Shown: positions 17,143 through 27,251, counted from the first letter of the stretch. The stretch is DNA of 64,000 bases from Kitasatospora terrestris (GCF_039542905.1 NZ_BAABIS010000001.1:1736001-1800000), one strand, 5' to 3'. Numbers and translations are program-made. Notes: generated by a model not told the origin, from the sequence alone.

Positions 17143-18090
17143 TCAGGTGGTGCCGCGGACGCGGACCACGCCGTCGGCGTCGGGCAGGACGGCGACGAGC
17201 AGCGGGCCCGGTTCGTGGGAGACCGCGGCGACGCGGCGGGTGCTGGCGAGTTCGACGGCGATGTCCTGCGGGTCCTCCGGGTCGATCCAGCAGGTGCTGA
17301 GCCGGCCGTCGGCGTGTTCGCGCAGGATGCGGTGGTCGTTCTCCGGGTCGAGCCCGCCGAGGACGGCGTCCTGGTCCGCGCTGAGCGTGTCCGGCCAGAG
17401 CGCGAGGAGTGAACGGGCCGCGAGGCCGGCGCGCACGGCGTCCACCGTGTCGGGGGTGAGGTGGTGCCAGCGCGCGGCACCACCGGCGAACTCCTCTTCG
17501 AGCAGCTGCACCTCCCCTGCCGCGACCGCGCGCCGTACGCGCTCCCAGAACGCGCCGTCCGCGGGCGGCTTCGGCGTGCTCCCGTCGGGCGCGGGAGCGT
17601 ACGGCGATTCGGCGAGCGGCTCGGGGAACAGCCCGAGCTCCTGTGCGCGGCGCATGCCCGGCTCGTACGGCCCGGTGGTGCCGATGTACATGTACAGGTC
17701 GTAGCCGACGTGGACGAAGAACCGCTCGTCGGCCTCCAGACGGCACCACGCGCCGCTCTCCCGCAGCATCACCCGGACCAGCTCGACCGCGGTGGCGAGG
17801 TCGACTTCCGCGCCGTCGTGGAAGGCGGCCGGCTCGGGGAAGAGCCCGGAAAGGCCGTGGCCGTCCAGCAGCGGGCCGAGGCCGAAGTGGACCGGGCCCG
17901 ACAGGCCGGGGTCGCGGACGGTCAGCCGGTCGATCCCGGCGGCCCGGGCGAACGCCGCGACGGTCTCCAGGTAGGCGGCCTCGACCGGGCCCTCGTCGGA
18001 CCAGCAGTCGAGCGGGCCGGTGTAGTGGCCGCGCTCGTCGCGGTCGGCGGGGTCGTACTTGGTGACGCGGTGGACGCGGATCTCGGGCAC
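17143..18090 (-). CDS. Conserved hypothetical protein
   Basis: 315 aa. Two in-frame GTGs (18096, 18090) are possible; 18090 is taken because a promoter-like ATGACC-16 nt-TATCGT ends 6 nt before it, fitting a leaderless mRNA. The N-terminus (VTKYDPADRDERGHYTG) resembles proteins that recur in streptomycetes, as I recall, and are sometimes labelled RNA-binding; I do not trust that label. The sequence is soluble and acidic, with aromatic segments (FFVHVGYDLYMYIG) suggesting a mixed alpha/beta domain to about residue 150 and a second helical-plus-strand part after a Pro-rich linker. No catalytic motif is recognised. Confidence 0.7.
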   Translation of the reverse strand: MPEIRVHRVTKYDPADRDERGHYTGPLDCWSDEGPVEAAYLETVAAFARAAGIDRLTVRDPGLSGPVHFGLGPLLDGHGLSGLFPEPAAFHDGAEVDLATAVELVRVMLRESGAWCRLEADERFFVHVGYDLYMYIGTTGPYEPGMRRAQELGLFPEPLAESPYAPAPDGSTPKPPADGAFWERVRRAVAAGEVQLLEEEFAGGAARWHHLTPDTVDAVRAGLAARSLLALWPDTLSADQDAVLGGLDPENDHRILREHADGRLSTCWIDPEDPQDIAVELASTRRVAAVSHEPGPLLVAVLPDADGVVRVRGTT

Positions 18091-18305
18091 CGGCACACGA
18101 TAGGCGGCCTGCCGCCGGGGTCATACCGGATTTTGACCGTCCGCGAAGATCTCCGGTCATCTCGACCGACTATCATCGAGCCGCGCCGGACGGTGCTCTG
18201 CGCCGTTGCGCGTCGTGGCCGGGTGTCGGCGCAGCACGCCCCATTCACGACGACGGGAACGGTCCCCATGCACTGCGAGCGACGGATACCCCTGGCGGGT
18301 GCCCG

Positions 18306-19151
18306 GTGATCAGCTGGTTCCACGCGGCCGTCCTCGGCCTGATCCAGGGGCTCACCGAGTTCCTGCCGGTCTCCTCCAGCGGCCACCTGCGGGTCTTCTC
18401 CGCGCTGATGGGCTGGGACGACCCGGGAGCCGCGTTCACGGCGGTGACCCAGCTGGGCACCGAGTCGGCCGTGCTGATCTACTTCCGCAAGGACATCGCC
18501 GCGATCGTCTCGACCTGGGTCCGCTCGCTGTTCAAGCCCGCGCTGCGCAGCGACCCGCACGCCCGGATGGGCTGGTTCGTGATCGTCGGCACGCTCCCGA
18601 TCGGGATCCTGGGCAAGCTCTTCCAGGACACCATCGAGACCGAGCTGCGCGACCTGCGGATCATCGGCACCACGTTGATCGTCTTCGGCGTGATCCTGGC
18701 GGTCGCGGACCGCACCCGGGCGATCCGCAACGCCCGCACGGTCGACCAGTTGACCTTCCCGCACGCCCTGATCTACGGCGCCGCCCAGTCGCTGGCCCTG
18801 ATCCCGGGCGTCTCCCGCTCCGGCGGCACGATCAGCGCCGGCCTGTTCCTCGGCTACAGCCGCGAGGCGGCGGCGCGGTACTCGTTCCTGCTGGCGATCC
18901 CGGCGGTGCTCGCCTCCGGCGTGCTGGAGCTGTTCAAGATCGGCGAGGGTCCGGCACCGGCCTGGGGGCCGACCATCCTGGCCACCCTGATCGCCTTCGC
19001 GGTCGGCTACGCGGCGATCGCCTGGTTCCTGAAGTACATCTCGCACAACAGCTTCATGCCGTTCGTGGTCTACCGGATCCTGCTGGGCGTCCTGATCATC
19101 GGCCTGGTGACCGGCGGGGTGCTGGCGCCGAACGCCGGCGCGGTCCACTGA
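18306..19151 (+). CDS. uppP: Undecaprenyl-diphosphatase (bacitracin resistance)
   Basis: 281 aa integral membrane protein with about eight helices. Both active-site signatures are present: QGLTEFLPVSSSGH (14-27) and PGVSRSGGT (167-175). UppP removes a phosphate from undecaprenyl diphosphate, recycling the lipid carrier used for peptidoglycan and for the surface glycans made by the locus further on. GTG 18306 gives the standard N-terminus; the Shine-Dalgarno is weak. A strong hairpin follows the stop. Confidence 0.95.
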   Translation: MISWFHAAVLGLIQGLTEFLPVSSSGHLRVFSALMGWDDPGAAFTAVTQLGTESAVLIYFRKDIAAIVSTWVRSLFKPALRSDPHARMGWFVIVGTLPIGILGKLFQDTIETELRDLRIIGTTLIVFGVILAVADRTRAIRNARTVDQLTFPHALIYGAAQSLALIPGVSRSGGTISAGLFLGYSREAAARYSFLLAIPAVLASGVLELFKIGEGPAPAWGPTILATLIAFAVGYAAIAWFLKYISHNSFMPFVVYRILLGVLIIGLVTGGVLAPNAGAVH

Positions 19152-19167
19152 CCCGGCCCTGAACGCC

Positions 19168-19207
19168 CGAAGGGCCCGTCCGCCACCTGGTGCGGACGGG
19201 CCCTTCG
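19168..19207. terminator. Bidirectional hairpin terminator
   Basis: A 16-bp perfect stem (19168-19183 with 19192-19207; arm core GAAGGGCCCGTCCGC) and an 8-nt loop sit between the convergent uppP and YcnI-like genes. The trailing TTC on both strands supports termination in both directions. Confidence 0.85.
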
Positions 19208-19217
19208 ACGTTTCCGG

Positions 19218-19940
19218 TCAGCGGGCGGCGCGGCGGCGCCAGACCAGCACGCCGGTCAGCACGGCGGCGGCCGCGATCACGGCGATCACCACGGTGCCGC
19301 CGCCCGAGGACTTCTTCTCGGCGGGAGCGGCCGCGGGCACCGGCGCGGGCGCGGCCGCCGGGCTGCTCGCCGCCGCCGACGGCGACGGCGAGGCCGAGAC
19401 GGAGGCCGCGGCGGACGGCGAGGCGGCGCCGGCCGCGGGCAGCGGGGTGGCGCCCGGCGCGGCGGCGGTGAGCGTGAGGACCGGCGCCGGGTGCTGCGGC
19501 TTGCTGCCGTTCTGCGGCACCTCGATCCAGCGGTCCACCTGGCCGTCGGAGTAGGTGACCAGCGACTTGAAGGCCAGCTCCTTGGCGTCCGGCAGCTGCC
19601 GCACCTTGATCTTGTACGCGGCGTTCGCACCCGGCGCCAGGGCCGGGCCGGAGACGGTGTACCCGTCGGCGCTCGCCGCGAACGTCCAGCCGGTGGGCGC
19701 CTCGGCGAGCGTCACGTCGGAGCCGGTCAGCCCGGCCGGCAGCGCGACCTTGACCTCGGTGATGCCGGCGGTGGACGACTCCCCCTCGGCGTCGAAGGCG
19801 ACCACCGCGCCGACGGCCAGCGCCTGCGGCGTGGCGGACTCCACCTCGACGTGGGCGGACGCCGGACCGGCCACCAGGACGGCGCCGGCCAGCACGGCCG
19901 TCGGGATCAGGGCGCGGGCGACAAGGCGGGAGCGCTGCAT
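19218..19940 (-). CDS. YcnI-like (DUF1775) secreted copper-binding protein
   Basis: 240 aa. ATG 19940 starts a signal peptide; cleavage after Ala29 (PASA) would leave His30 as the mature N-terminus ([10 protein letters not shown]), as in YcnI proteins whose N-terminal His binds copper. Residues 30-155 form a beta-sandwich-like domain with PTGWTF and a conserved Trp (RWIEVP). Then come a Pro/Ala/Ser-rich linker (about 165-210) and a C-terminal membrane helix with RRR tail. It is thus a membrane-anchored extracytoplasmic protein. Copper genes that often accompany YcnI (CopC/CopD, SCO1) are not next to it. A -10-like TAAGGT ends 8 nt before the start. Confidence 0.8.
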   Translation of the reverse strand: MQRSRLVARALIPTAVLAGAVLVAGPASAHVEVESATPQALAVGAVVAFDAEGESSTAGITEVKVALPAGLTGSDVTLAEAPTGWTFAASADGYTVSGPALAPGANAAYKIKVRQLPDAKELAFKSLVTYSDGQVDRWIEVPQNGSKPQHPAPVLTLTAAAPGATPLPAAGAASPSAAASVSASPSPSAAASSPAAAPAPVPAAAPAEKKSSGGGTVVIAVIAAAAVLTGVLVWRRRAAR

Positions 19941-19992
19941 GGAAGCCGACCTTACAGGCTGTCGTGGGCCGGCGAGGCGGTTCGCGGCGGTG

Positions 19993-21420
19993 TCAGCCCC
20001 GGGTGAGTCGTCCCCGTACGGCCTCGTGCACCTCGGCCTCCTCGGCGGGATCCGCCGCGAGCCGGCGCAGGCGCTCCAGCACCCGGATGTCGCCCGTGGT
20101 GGTGACGTGCCGGGCGGCGAGCTCCCGGGTGGACTCCTCGCAGTCCCAGAGGCACTCGACGGCCGGACCCTGCCCGAAGTGCGGGTCGGTGATCGACAGC
20201 GCCCGTGCGGCGCGCCCGCGCAGCTCCGAGGAGACGGCCTCGCCGTACACATGGCGCAGCGCGGGGACGGCGGCAGCGGCGGCCAGCCGCCCCGCACCGT
20301 CGACCAGGGTGCCGAGTCCGGCCCCGGTCACGCCGCGCACCGAGATCCAGTGCCGCAGGCCGGCCACCACCAGCGGGCCGTCGCACGGTTCGCCGACGGC
20401 GGCGAGCAGTTGGACGGCGGCCTCGCCGAGCGCGCTGTCGGCACCGCCCGTCTCCGGGTCGGCCCAGGTGCGGGCACGGGCGAGGGCCTGCGGCCCGCGC
20501 ATCCGGCCGAGCAGTTCCAGGGCGGCGGCCACCACCCGGCAGTCGAAGTCGGCGGCGGCCGTCTCGATCAGGTCGGCCACCGCCTCGTCGCGCTGCTCGA
20601 CGAGGTACCGCAGGGCGGCGATCCGCGCGCCGGGCTCGTCGCCGGCGGCGGCGCCCAGCAGCAGCGGGCGGTCCTCGGAGCGGACCACGGCGGTCAGGCA
20701 GCGGGCGGCCGCGGCGGCCCGGCGGACCAGGGCGGAGGGACCGCCGCCGGCCGGGTCGGCCTGGTCGGCCCAGGCGAGGACGTCGGCGGTGGACCAGCCG
20801 GGGGTGACGCCCGGCCGGTTGATCTGGCGTTGCCACAGGTCGAACGGCGACTGCTCGCTCGCGGCGGCGATCCGGGGGTGGTGCGCGGCCCACAGCCGCC
20901 AGGGCTTGGGCTCGTACGCGGAGCGGATCACCTCGCGCAGCTCGGCGTCGCCCTCCGGGCCTTCCGGGAAGCGGGCGAGCACGGCGGGGGCGAGGTCGAG
21001 CAGCGCGGCGTCGTCGTCGCGCAGGGCGAGTTCGTCGAGGGCCCATGGCCAGTTGCTGCCGGTCGCGGTGTAGGCGCGCAGCAGGTCGAGGGCGTCGCGG
21101 CGCCCGTAGGCGGCGAGGTGGCCGAGGACGGAGAGGGCGAGGCCGGTGCGGGCGTCGTCGTCGTTCTCCAGGTCCTCGACGGAGTTGAGGTGGAGTTCGA
21201 GGCCGGTCAGGGGGGCCTCGAGCTCCATGTAGAGCCGCGCGTAGTACAAGGAGCGGTTCTCGACCTGCCAGTCGGCGCGGGGATCGGCGGTGACGCAGGC
21301 CTCGACGGCGGCAATGGCCTCGTCGCGGTCTGCTGCCAACGCATGCAGCTGCCCGTCACCGCGGCCTCTCTGCAGGAGGCCGAGGAGGCTGGCGCTGGGC
21401 GCTATCACTGGCTCGAACAT
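19993..21420 (-). CDS. HEAT-repeat-like protein of unknown function
   Basis: 475 aa, ATG 21420, no clear Shine-Dalgarno. The protein is soluble, acidic and almost all alpha-helical, with repeated short helices of 30-40 residues (for example [21 protein letters not shown] and [17 protein letters not shown]) that look like HEAT/PBS-lyase type repeats. No catalytic motif was found. It lies 52 nt upstream of the YcnI-like gene on the same strand but the two need not be linked. Likely a scaffold or protein-interaction module. Confidence 0.7.
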   Translation of the reverse strand: MFEPVIAPSASLLGLLQRGRGDGQLHALAADRDEAIAAVEACVTADPRADWQVENRSLYYARLYMELEAPLTGLELHLNSVEDLENDDDARTGLALSVLGHLAAYGRRDALDLLRAYTATGSNWPWALDELALRDDDAALLDLAPAVLARFPEGPEGDAELREVIRSAYEPKPWRLWAAHHPRIAAASEQSPFDLWQRQINRPGVTPGWSTADVLAWADQADPAGGGPSALVRRAAAAARCLTAVVRSEDRPLLLGAAAGDEPGARIAALRYLVEQRDEAVADLIETAAADFDCRVVAAALELLGRMRGPQALARARTWADPETGGADSALGEAAVQLLAAVGEPCDGPLVVAGLRHWISVRGVTGAGLGTLVDGAGRLAAAAAVPALRHVYGEAVSSELRGRAARALSITDPHFGQGPAVECLWDCEESTRELAARHVTTTGDIRVLERLRRLAADPAEEAEVHEAVRGRLTRG

Positions 21421-21684
21421 GAGGTCAGCATCCGTTGCGGCGGTCGTCGAGGCAACGGGATTTCCGTCGCCGGGGTCGGTCGGTGCAGCTCAGGCGCCCG
21501 GGCGCCGGAATCACCGAAGGTTACCGCCTGGGGGGCCGATCCGCACACAGGGCGACCGGATCCGGGGCCGGAGGCGGACCCTCCGTACCGGATCGGCATA
21601 TTCCCCTGGAAACCCTTCCCCTCGATCCTCACATTCCACTCGAGCCGGCACGGACACGGACGGGACGGCACTGACACGGAACTG

Positions 21685-23163
21685 TCACACCAGGCGGCGG
21701 CGCTCCGGCATCACGGAGTCGATCTCGTCGCGCAGCTCGGCGACGGCCGGCACGCCCCGGTACCGGCCGGAGAGCCGGTACATCTCGCGCAGCCGGTCCC
21801 AGGTGCGCATGGACGAGGTGTGGCTGATCGAGGCGAGCGCCAGCTTGGCCTGCACCTGCGCCTCGTCCGGCTCGCCGGAGATCCAGTAGACCGAGGCGAG
21901 GGTGATCCGGTCGAGCAGCGCGGAGCGCTCCCGGCCGTCCTTGGGGCGCAGCTCGATGGCGAGCCTGGCGTGCCGCTCGGCCAGCCGGGCGGCCCCGGGG
22001 TCGTGCTCGGCCAGGGTCCGGTAGACCAGGGCCTGCATGCCGTGCAGCTCGGCCTCGTTGAAGAGCTGCATCCAGCTGGGCGGCGGCTCCTGGGCCTCCT
22101 GGACGAACAGCTCCTCGGCCTCGCCGAGCACCCGGCGGGTGGCCTCGGAGCGGCCGAGCGAGGCCTGGGCCCAGGCCTCCACGGTGTGCAGCATGGCGCG
22201 GGTGCGGGGCAGCGCGCGCTCGCCGGCGCTGGCCTGGGCCAGGCGCATCAGCTCCAGCGCGTCGTCGGCCCGGCCGAGGTGGAGCATCTGGCGGGCGGCG
22301 CGGGAGATCGCCTCGCCGGCCCGGGGCCGGTCGTCGGCCTCCTTGGCCGCCTGCGCGGCGATCACGAAGTAGCGCTGGGCGGTGGGCTCCAGGCCGACGT
22401 CGTGGGACATCCAGCCGGCCAGCACCGCCAGGTTGGCGGCGACCGTCCAGAGCCGGCGCTCGACGGCGGGGGCGTGCTGGTGGGTCAGCAGGCCGCCGAC
22501 CTCGTTCAGCTGGCCGACCACGGCCTTGCGCTGGAGGCCGCCGCCGCGGGAGGCGTCCCAGGCGCGGAACACCTCGACCGAGTGTTCGAGGGCGGCCACC
22601 TCGTCGTAGCCGACCGGGCCGGGTTCGTAGACGTCGATGACGGGGGCGGGGCCGCCCTGGGTGATCACGTGGCGGGGGCCGGGGCGCCCGGCCGCGTACG
22701 CCACGTCCTCGCCGGTGAGCCAGTCGTGGAGGTTGTCGGCGATGACGGCGCCGGCCGCGAGTGCGGCACCCGCGCCGACCAGACCGCGTCGGTTCAGCAT
22801 GAGGTCCATTCCCGTGAACTCGGTGAGGACCGCGGCCGTCCGATCCGGCGCCCAGGGCGACGGCGGCGACGATGTGGGGGTCGTGCCGGACCTGGTGGGC
22901 CGGTGTCGTTCCAGACCGAGGTCCTCTGTGGTGACGACACGGCCGAGCCGCTCCGTGAACACGGCGGCCAGCACCCGCGGCACCGGATCGCGGGGGATCT
23001 CCCCCTGCTCGATCCAGCGCCGCACCCGCGAGGTGTCGGTGGACAGCTGCTGCTGACCCATCGCCGCTCCTCGGCGGTTGACCAGCCGCGCCAGTTCGCC
23101 CTTGGACCAGCCGGTCAGGGCGAAGAGGTCGGCGAGTCTGGTGTTCGGCCCCTTCGATGTCAC
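21685..23163 (-). CDS. NsdA-like helix-turn-helix/TPR regulator
   Basis: 492 aa. GTG 23163 is chosen; residues 8-50 hold a helix-turn-helix ([19 protein letters not shown], then [15 protein letters not shown]), followed by [20 protein letters not shown]. From about 230 on the protein is made of paired helices resembling tetratricopeptide repeats. This N-terminal sequence and layout is that of the streptomycete NsdA/NsdB family, negative regulators of sporulation and antibiotic production. It is one of several paralogues in such genomes, so I do not name it nsdA. A hydrophobic stretch near residue 130 ([15 protein letters not shown]) resembles a twin-arginine-like segment (NRRGL) also seen in relatives. 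Divergent from the kinase gene at 23578. Confidence 0.75.
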   Translation of the reverse strand: MTSKGPNTRLADLFALTGWSKGELARLVNRRGAAMGQQQLSTDTSRVRRWIEQGEIPRDPVPRVLAAVFTERLGRVVTTEDLGLERHRPTRSGTTPTSSPPSPWAPDRTAAVLTEFTGMDLMLNRRGLVGAGAALAAGAVIADNLHDWLTGEDVAYAAGRPGPRHVITQGGPAPVIDVYEPGPVGYDEVAALEHSVEVFRAWDASRGGGLQRKAVVGQLNEVGGLLTHQHAPAVERRLWTVAANLAVLAGWMSHDVGLEPTAQRYFVIAAQAAKEADDRPRAGEAISRAARQMLHLGRADDALELMRLAQASAGERALPRTRAMLHTVEAWAQASLGRSEATRRVLGEAEELFVQEAQEPPPSWMQLFNEAELHGMQALVYRTLAEHDPGAARLAERHARLAIELRPKDGRERSALLDRITLASVYWISGEPDEAQVQAKLALASISHTSSMRTWDRLREMYRLSGRYRGVPAVAELRDEIDSVMPERRRLV

Positions 23164-23577
23164 GTGAAGCCCCCAGGTTCCTCGGCTGATTTCGACACTA
23201 ATGGCTCTGTCACATGCCACGCGACCATTCGCCAGGGTTCGCCAGGGTCCGCTACGTGGTGTGCCAGTGGCGATCCGGTGTCAGGTAGGAATGCGCCACC
23301 TCGACCCCGGGTCCGGGAGGCCGGAGACAGGCCCCATTGTTCACCTGGCGGCCCGTCAACGGTTCCGCCCCGTCCGCGGACCGGGGGTGGCGCGCCAGGG
23401 TGGCGCGCAGGCACCGGGCATGGCGCGGCAGTCGCGCCGACCGCATTCCCCAGGGTGCGGACGGCACGGCGGGCCGCTTCCGTGCCCGGCGCCCGCACCC
23501 CACCCGACCTGCCCGGTACCTCACCACCGGGCGCACCGCATCACCGCCGTCGGCCAGGAAGGGACCCTCACCACCCC
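23164..23577. other. 414-nt divergent intergenic region with direct repeats
   Basis: No convincing gene is present. It holds the divergent promoters of the NsdA-like regulator and the kinase gene. Visible structure: tandem TTCGCCAGGG twice (23228-23247, one helical turn each) and GGGTGGCGCGC twice (23385-23395, 23398-23408). On the minus strand TAGTGT about 30 nt before the GTG could be a -10. The repeats may be binding sites for the regulator itself; this is untested. Confidence 0.4.
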
Positions 23578-24762
23578 ATGTACTCCTCAGCCAGCACCGG
23601 CGCCCGCCCGTCGACCACCGCCATCACCCCCAACGACGGAGGCACCGCGCGCCACACCCTCGGCCAGGCCAGGACCGGCCTGCGCCCGCCCACCGCCGCC
23701 GGCGGCCGCCCCGCGCCGCGCTCCACCGAGCTGCGCGACCCGCGGGCCCGCACCAGCACGCTGGTGACCCGCCCGGTGGAGCAGGGCCTGCGGCCCGGCA
23801 CCGGCCGGCTGCCGGCCGGGCGGCAGCCCGAGGCGTTCGTGGACCGCGTCGACCCGGCCACCCTGCAGACGCCCGCGGTGCGCGCCGTGCTCGCCAACAT
23901 CGCGCGGATATGTCCCGCCTTCCTCCCCCGCCAGGTGCTGCGGGAGGGCAGCCGGCACATCCTCGTCGCGGGCACCATCGGGCGTGCGCCGGTGGTCGCC
24001 AAGTGCCTGGCGCCGGGAGCGCTGCGCAGCCCGCAGGCCGATCAGCTGGTCGAGCGCTTCCACCACGAGGTGGCGGTGTACCGGGCGTTCGTGCGGCACC
24101 GTCCGCCGGTGCGGCTGCCCCGGCTGGTGGCGGCCGACCACGACCGCTGCGTGCTGGTGCTGGAGCGCGTCCCGGGCCGGCCCGCCTCCCGCGAGCGCCA
24201 CCCGGTGAACGCGCCCACCCCGGGCGAGGTCCGCGCGGTGCTCGGCGCGGTGCGCACCCTCAACCTGTGGCGCCCGCCGACCGACGTGTTCGGCAAGCCG
24301 CTGGACTACCAGCTGGAGGTCGCCCGGTTCCACTCGGTCGGCCTGCTCACCGACCGGGACGCCGGCGACCTGCGCGGCCTGATGCACGGCCTGGCCTCGG
24401 TGCCCTGGCAGCTGTGCCACGGCGACGCGCTGCTCGGCAACATGCTGCTCGCGCCGTCCGGCCCGGTGCTGCTCGACTGGGAGCAGGCCGGCTGGTACCT
24501 GCCCGGCTACGACCTGGCGGTGCTGTGGAGCGTGCTCTCCGGCGACACCGCGGCGCGCCGGCAGATCAGCCAGCTCGCCCAGTCCGGCGGGACGCTGGCC
24601 CGGGACGCCTTCCTGGTGAACCTGGTGCTGGTGCTGATGCGGGAGATCCGGCTGCACGACGTCCCGGGGGCGGGCGAGGAGCAGCGGATCATGATCCGTC
24701 GGCTGTACGACGACGCGGCGCTGGCCCGCCGGGCGGTCCGGGCGGCCGTCGGCACCCGCTGA
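23578..24762 (+). CDS. APH-fold phosphotransferase
   Basis: 394 aa, ATG 23578. The first 75 residues are Pro/Arg/Thr-rich and probably disordered. The rest is an aminoglycoside-phosphotransferase/choline-kinase fold: a VAKC-type nucleotide-binding Lys, catalytic loop H281-G-D283 with N288 (CHGDALLGN), and metal-binding D300 in LLDWEQAG. The active site is complete. The substrate could be a small metabolite or antibiotic; nothing nearby decides. The start lies 14 nt after GGAAGGGA, a distant ribosome site. Divergent from the NsdA-like regulator and convergent with the acyl-CoA dehydrogenase gene. Confidence 0.8.
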   Translation: MYSSASTGARPSTTAITPNDGGTARHTLGQARTGLRPPTAAGGRPAPRSTELRDPRARTSTLVTRPVEQGLRPGTGRLPAGRQPEAFVDRVDPATLQTPAVRAVLANIARICPAFLPRQVLREGSRHILVAGTIGRAPVVAKCLAPGALRSPQADQLVERFHHEVAVYRAFVRHRPPVRLPRLVAADHDRCVLVLERVPGRPASRERHPVNAPTPGEVRAVLGAVRTLNLWRPPTDVFGKPLDYQLEVARFHSVGLLTDRDAGDLRGLMHGLASVPWQLCHGDALLGNMLLAPSGPVLLDWEQAGWYLPGYDLAVLWSVLSGDTAARRQISQLAQSGGTLARDAFLVNLVLVLMREIRLHDVPGAGEEQRIMIRRLYDDAALARRAVRAAVGTR

Positions 24763-24780
24763 GCCGGCCGGTCGGGACCG

Positions 24781-25917
24781 TCAGTCGACGACGGAGCGGG
24801 CGAGGCGCTCCAGGACGAGCTCCTCGGGCAGGGCGTACGCCCGGGCGCTGAGCGCGTCGCGCAGGTGCCGCTCCAGCGGGTGGCGGCGGCTCAGTCCGGC
24901 GGCGCCGGCCAGTGTGACGGCCTGCTGGACGGCGGTGGCCACCGTCCGGTCGACCAGCAGTCGTGCGGCGCCCGTCCGGTCGAGTGCGGTGGCGTCCGCC
25001 CGGTCCACCCGGGCGGCCACGCCGTAGAGCAGTTCCTCGGCGCCGATCAGCGAGCACTCCAGCTCGGCCAGGCCCAGCCGGCCCCGTCCCTCGACCGGGC
25101 CGGCCTGCCGCAGGTGGCGGACCAGCCAGTCGCGGGCGGCCAGCGCGGTGCCGAGCTGGACGGCGGCGAGCGCCAGGTCGCGCCAGGCGGCCGTGGTCCG
25201 GGCGGCTTCGCCGGGCGGACCGTCGGCGGGGGTGAGACCGACGGCGGCCCCGGGGCCGACCCGGACGGCGTCCAGCAGGACGTCGTGCGCGGCGGTGGCC
25301 CGCAGGCCGAGCAGCTCGGGGTTGGGATCGATCTCCACGCCCGGGCTGTCGCCGCGGATCAGGAACAGGCCGGTGTGCGGCTCCGGCCCGGCGGTCCGGG
25401 CCAGCACGGCCAGCCAGGCGAGCGCCTCGGCGCCGGGGACTCCGGTCAGACGGCCGGTCAGCAGCCAGCCCTCGGCGTCCCGTTCGGCGGTGACGGCCGC
25501 GGCGGCGCGGACGGTGGCGACCAGGGCGGGGCCGCGCCGGGACTCGGTGAGCAGCCGCCGGTAGAGCCCGGCCGGCCAGGCGGCGGTGCGGGCCTGCTCG
25601 GCGTGGAGCAGCAGGGTCTGGGCGGTGAGCAGGGCGACCGAGGCGTCGCCGCGGGCCAGCCGGGACAGCAGTTGGACGGTGTCCAGCAGTCCGAGCCCGG
25701 CTCCGCCGTGGCGCGGGCCGACCGTCAGGGTGAGCAGTCCGGCCTCGTGCGCGACCTCGATGCCCTGGTACGGGAAGGTGCCCTCGCGGTCGTGCTCCTC
25801 GGCCCGGGCGGCCAGCAGGTCCACGACCCGGGGCAGGCCGACGAGGGCGGTGTGCACGGCGGCGGCCGCGGTGTTCGCGGCGTTCGCGGCGTTCGTCGCC
25901 GCGGCGGTCGGAGTCAT
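24781..25917 (-). CDS. Acyl-CoA dehydrogenase family protein
   Basis: 378 aa, ATG 25917. After an Ala-rich N-terminus, the order is that of acyl-CoA dehydrogenases: helical domain with HEAGLLTLTVGPRHGGAG and ARGDASVALLTAQT, a beta domain with GWLLTGRLTGVPGAEALAW, then a C-terminal helical bundle. The FAD-binding TG pattern of the beta domain is recognisable, but the C-terminal catalytic Glu cannot be placed with confidence, so it may be a specialised or non-dehydrogenating relative. It starts 8 nt after the stop of the 164-aa gene, so they form an operon. Confidence 0.75.
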   Translation of the reverse strand: MTPTAAATNAANAANTAAAAVHTALVGLPRVVDLLAARAEEHDREGTFPYQGIEVAHEAGLLTLTVGPRHGGAGLGLLDTVQLLSRLARGDASVALLTAQTLLLHAEQARTAAWPAGLYRRLLTESRRGPALVATVRAAAAVTAERDAEGWLLTGRLTGVPGAEALAWLAVLARTAGPEPHTGLFLIRGDSPGVEIDPNPELLGLRATAAHDVLLDAVRVGPGAAVGLTPADGPPGEAARTTAAWRDLALAAVQLGTALAARDWLVRHLRQAGPVEGRGRLGLAELECSLIGAEELLYGVAARVDRADATALDRTGAARLLVDRTVATAVQQAVTLAGAAGLSRRHPLERHLRDALSARAYALPEELVLERLARSVVD

Positions 25918-25925
25918 GGCGGGTG

Positions 25926-26420
25926 TCAGCCCTGCTTGAACATCTCCGCCGGCAACGGCTTCAGCAGTTGGTAGAGATCGTCCGAAATCGGCCGGTCCCA
26001 GGAGGCGATGGTGACCTGGACGCCGTCGCTGCGGCCGAACTGGGAGCAGTACAGCCGCTCCTCGCTGACCTTGACCTTCTTCACGATCAGCAGGTCGTCG
26101 CCGAGCATCACGGGGAAGTCCTCGGCCGAGACGAAGTCGACCTGCTCCTCGCTCTCCAGCGCCTCGAGCAGCTGGCGGACCTCGAAGGGCACGCCGTCCT
26201 CGGACTCCCTGGCGGGCGATCCCTCCGGCAGGTTGCCGATCAGCATCGCCGGGCCGCGACCGCCGAGCAGGTCGTAGCGCAGGAAGATGCCCTGGCAGGA
26301 GCCGTCCGGGCCGGTCATCATCATGGCCCCGAAGTAGCCGGGCCAGTCGCCCGGGTCCATCGCGAGCACGTCGAAGTCCGGGCCGGCGGGGGCGCCGGAG
26401 CGACGGCGGAGGAATGACAT
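25926..26420 (-). CDS. Conserved hypothetical protein (164 aa)
   Basis: 164 aa, soluble, acidic. It begins MSFLRRRSG and contains WPGYFGAMMMTGPDG and DLLGGRGPAMLIGNLPEG, followed by an alpha/beta region ending LPAEMFKQG. I do not recognise the family. A -10-like TACGAT ends 6 nt before ATG 26420 and no Shine-Dalgarno is present, suggesting a leaderless mRNA. It is followed within 8 nt by the acyl-CoA dehydrogenase gene, so it is the promoter-proximal member of that pair. Confidence 0.65.
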   Translation of the reverse strand: MSFLRRRSGAPAGPDFDVLAMDPGDWPGYFGAMMMTGPDGSCQGIFLRYDLLGGRGPAMLIGNLPEGSPARESEDGVPFEVRQLLEALESEEQVDFVSAEDFPVMLGDDLLIVKKVKVSEERLYCSQFGRSDGVQVTIASWDRPISDDLYQLLKPLPAEMFKQG

Positions 26421-27026
26421 GACACCATCGTACGTGCCGGGTGCAGACCGGCCGACGCGCGGGTCCCGCGATCAGGCCGAGATCTACGCTCAGGGACCAA
26501 TGTTGACTCTGAGCAACCGTCCGGGCTACGTTCGGTTCAGCACGACGGCCGCTGTGGACTCGGTCCACCGGGGGGTGGTCTGTCGCACGCGTGCGGTTGC
26601 GCGCTATCCCTCACTGTGCACAGAGTCGTGCGAACCACCCGAGTACTTCTGCAACGATGCACACCACAGGCCAGGTTCGCGTGGGCCCTCAAGCCCGTCG
26701 CACGCGCGGACCCGGCCCGGGGAACACCAACGCGTGGGGGCGTGTGGATCCCGGGCCATCCGGCCCCGCACGGTCGAGTAGCTCTCGACGTCGGGGCCAG
26801 CTCCCGCAGCGACGGGCACCGCACCTCGGTGCGGCCGGGCAGGGAGTGCCCGTCCTCGGCGCCGTCGACGGGCAGCACAGCGGGCGCCGTGCTCGACCGC
26901 GTGGGGGCGGTCGGCACGGCGTCTGCCTGCTCTCACTGTGGTCCCGGCCTTGTCGAAGAGTCAACAAGTTTCTGTCCATCAGAATTCATTTGTGACCTCA
27001 GTGCACGCCCAACCGTCACCTGTGGT
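26421..27026. other. 606-nt region without a supportable gene
   Basis: No open frame here shows streptomycete codon bias together with a ribosome site. Structures seen: a plus-strand promoter-like TTGACT-18 nt-TACGTT (26503-26532) with no clear gene after it, the 12-bp palindrome CGCACGCGTGCG (26584-26595), and CTGTGCACAG (26614-26623). The sequence from 26550 to 26700 is less GC-biased than the flanks. It may encode a small RNA or a long regulatory leader. Confidence 0.4.
26503..26532 (+). promoter_or_regulatory. Promoter-like element, no assigned gene
   Basis: TTGACT (26503-26508) and TACGTT (26527-26532) are 18 nt apart on the plus strand. The next plus-strand gene starts almost 950 nt away, so if active it would transcribe the gap and antisense of the DUF397 gene. 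Confidence 0.35.
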
Positions 27027-27251
27027 TCAGGTCGGGTCGAACTCCCCGTCCCGGGCGCCGAGGACGAAGGCTCGCCACTCCGCCGGAGTGAAGATCAGCG
27101 CAGGCCCGGACGGGTCCCGTCCGTCCCGCATCGCGATGTGGCCCTCGACGAAGGCGATCTGGACCTCGCCCTCGCCCTGGCTGCCGGAGCGCCACTCGGC
27201 GCCGGTCAGGTCCAGCTCCACCTTGCCGCGGGCGGCCGTGTCGGCGGTCAT
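27027..27251 (-). CDS. DUF397 protein
   Basis: 74 aa, ATG 27251 with GGGAGGAG 7-8 nt upstream. The C-terminal half (IAMRDGRDPSGPALIF, then TPAEWRAFVLGARDGEFD) is the DUF397 signature, and EWRSGSQGEGEVQIAF matches its start, although the usual Ser/Asn-Cys of the family is absent. DUF397 genes in streptomycetes normally sit beside an XRE-type regulator (WhiJ-like) and sometimes an RsbW-like kinase and modulate development. Neither partner gene is adjacent here, so this copy is an orphan. Confidence 0.88.
   Translation of the reverse strand: MTADTAARGKVELDLTGAEWRSGSQGEGEVQIAFVEGHIAMRDGRDPSGPALIFTPAEWRAFVLGARDGEFDPT

Noticed and set aside
19555..23577. Very long plus-strand frame leading into the kinase gene
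   Set aside because: The part before 23578 is antisense to the YcnI-like, HEAT-like and NsdA-like genes and lacks any domain. Only the kinase part is kept.
26604..26979. Small open frames on both strands in the 26.4-27.0 kb gap
   Set aside because: No ribosome site, Arg/Pro-rich or Cys-random composition, mutually overlapping.
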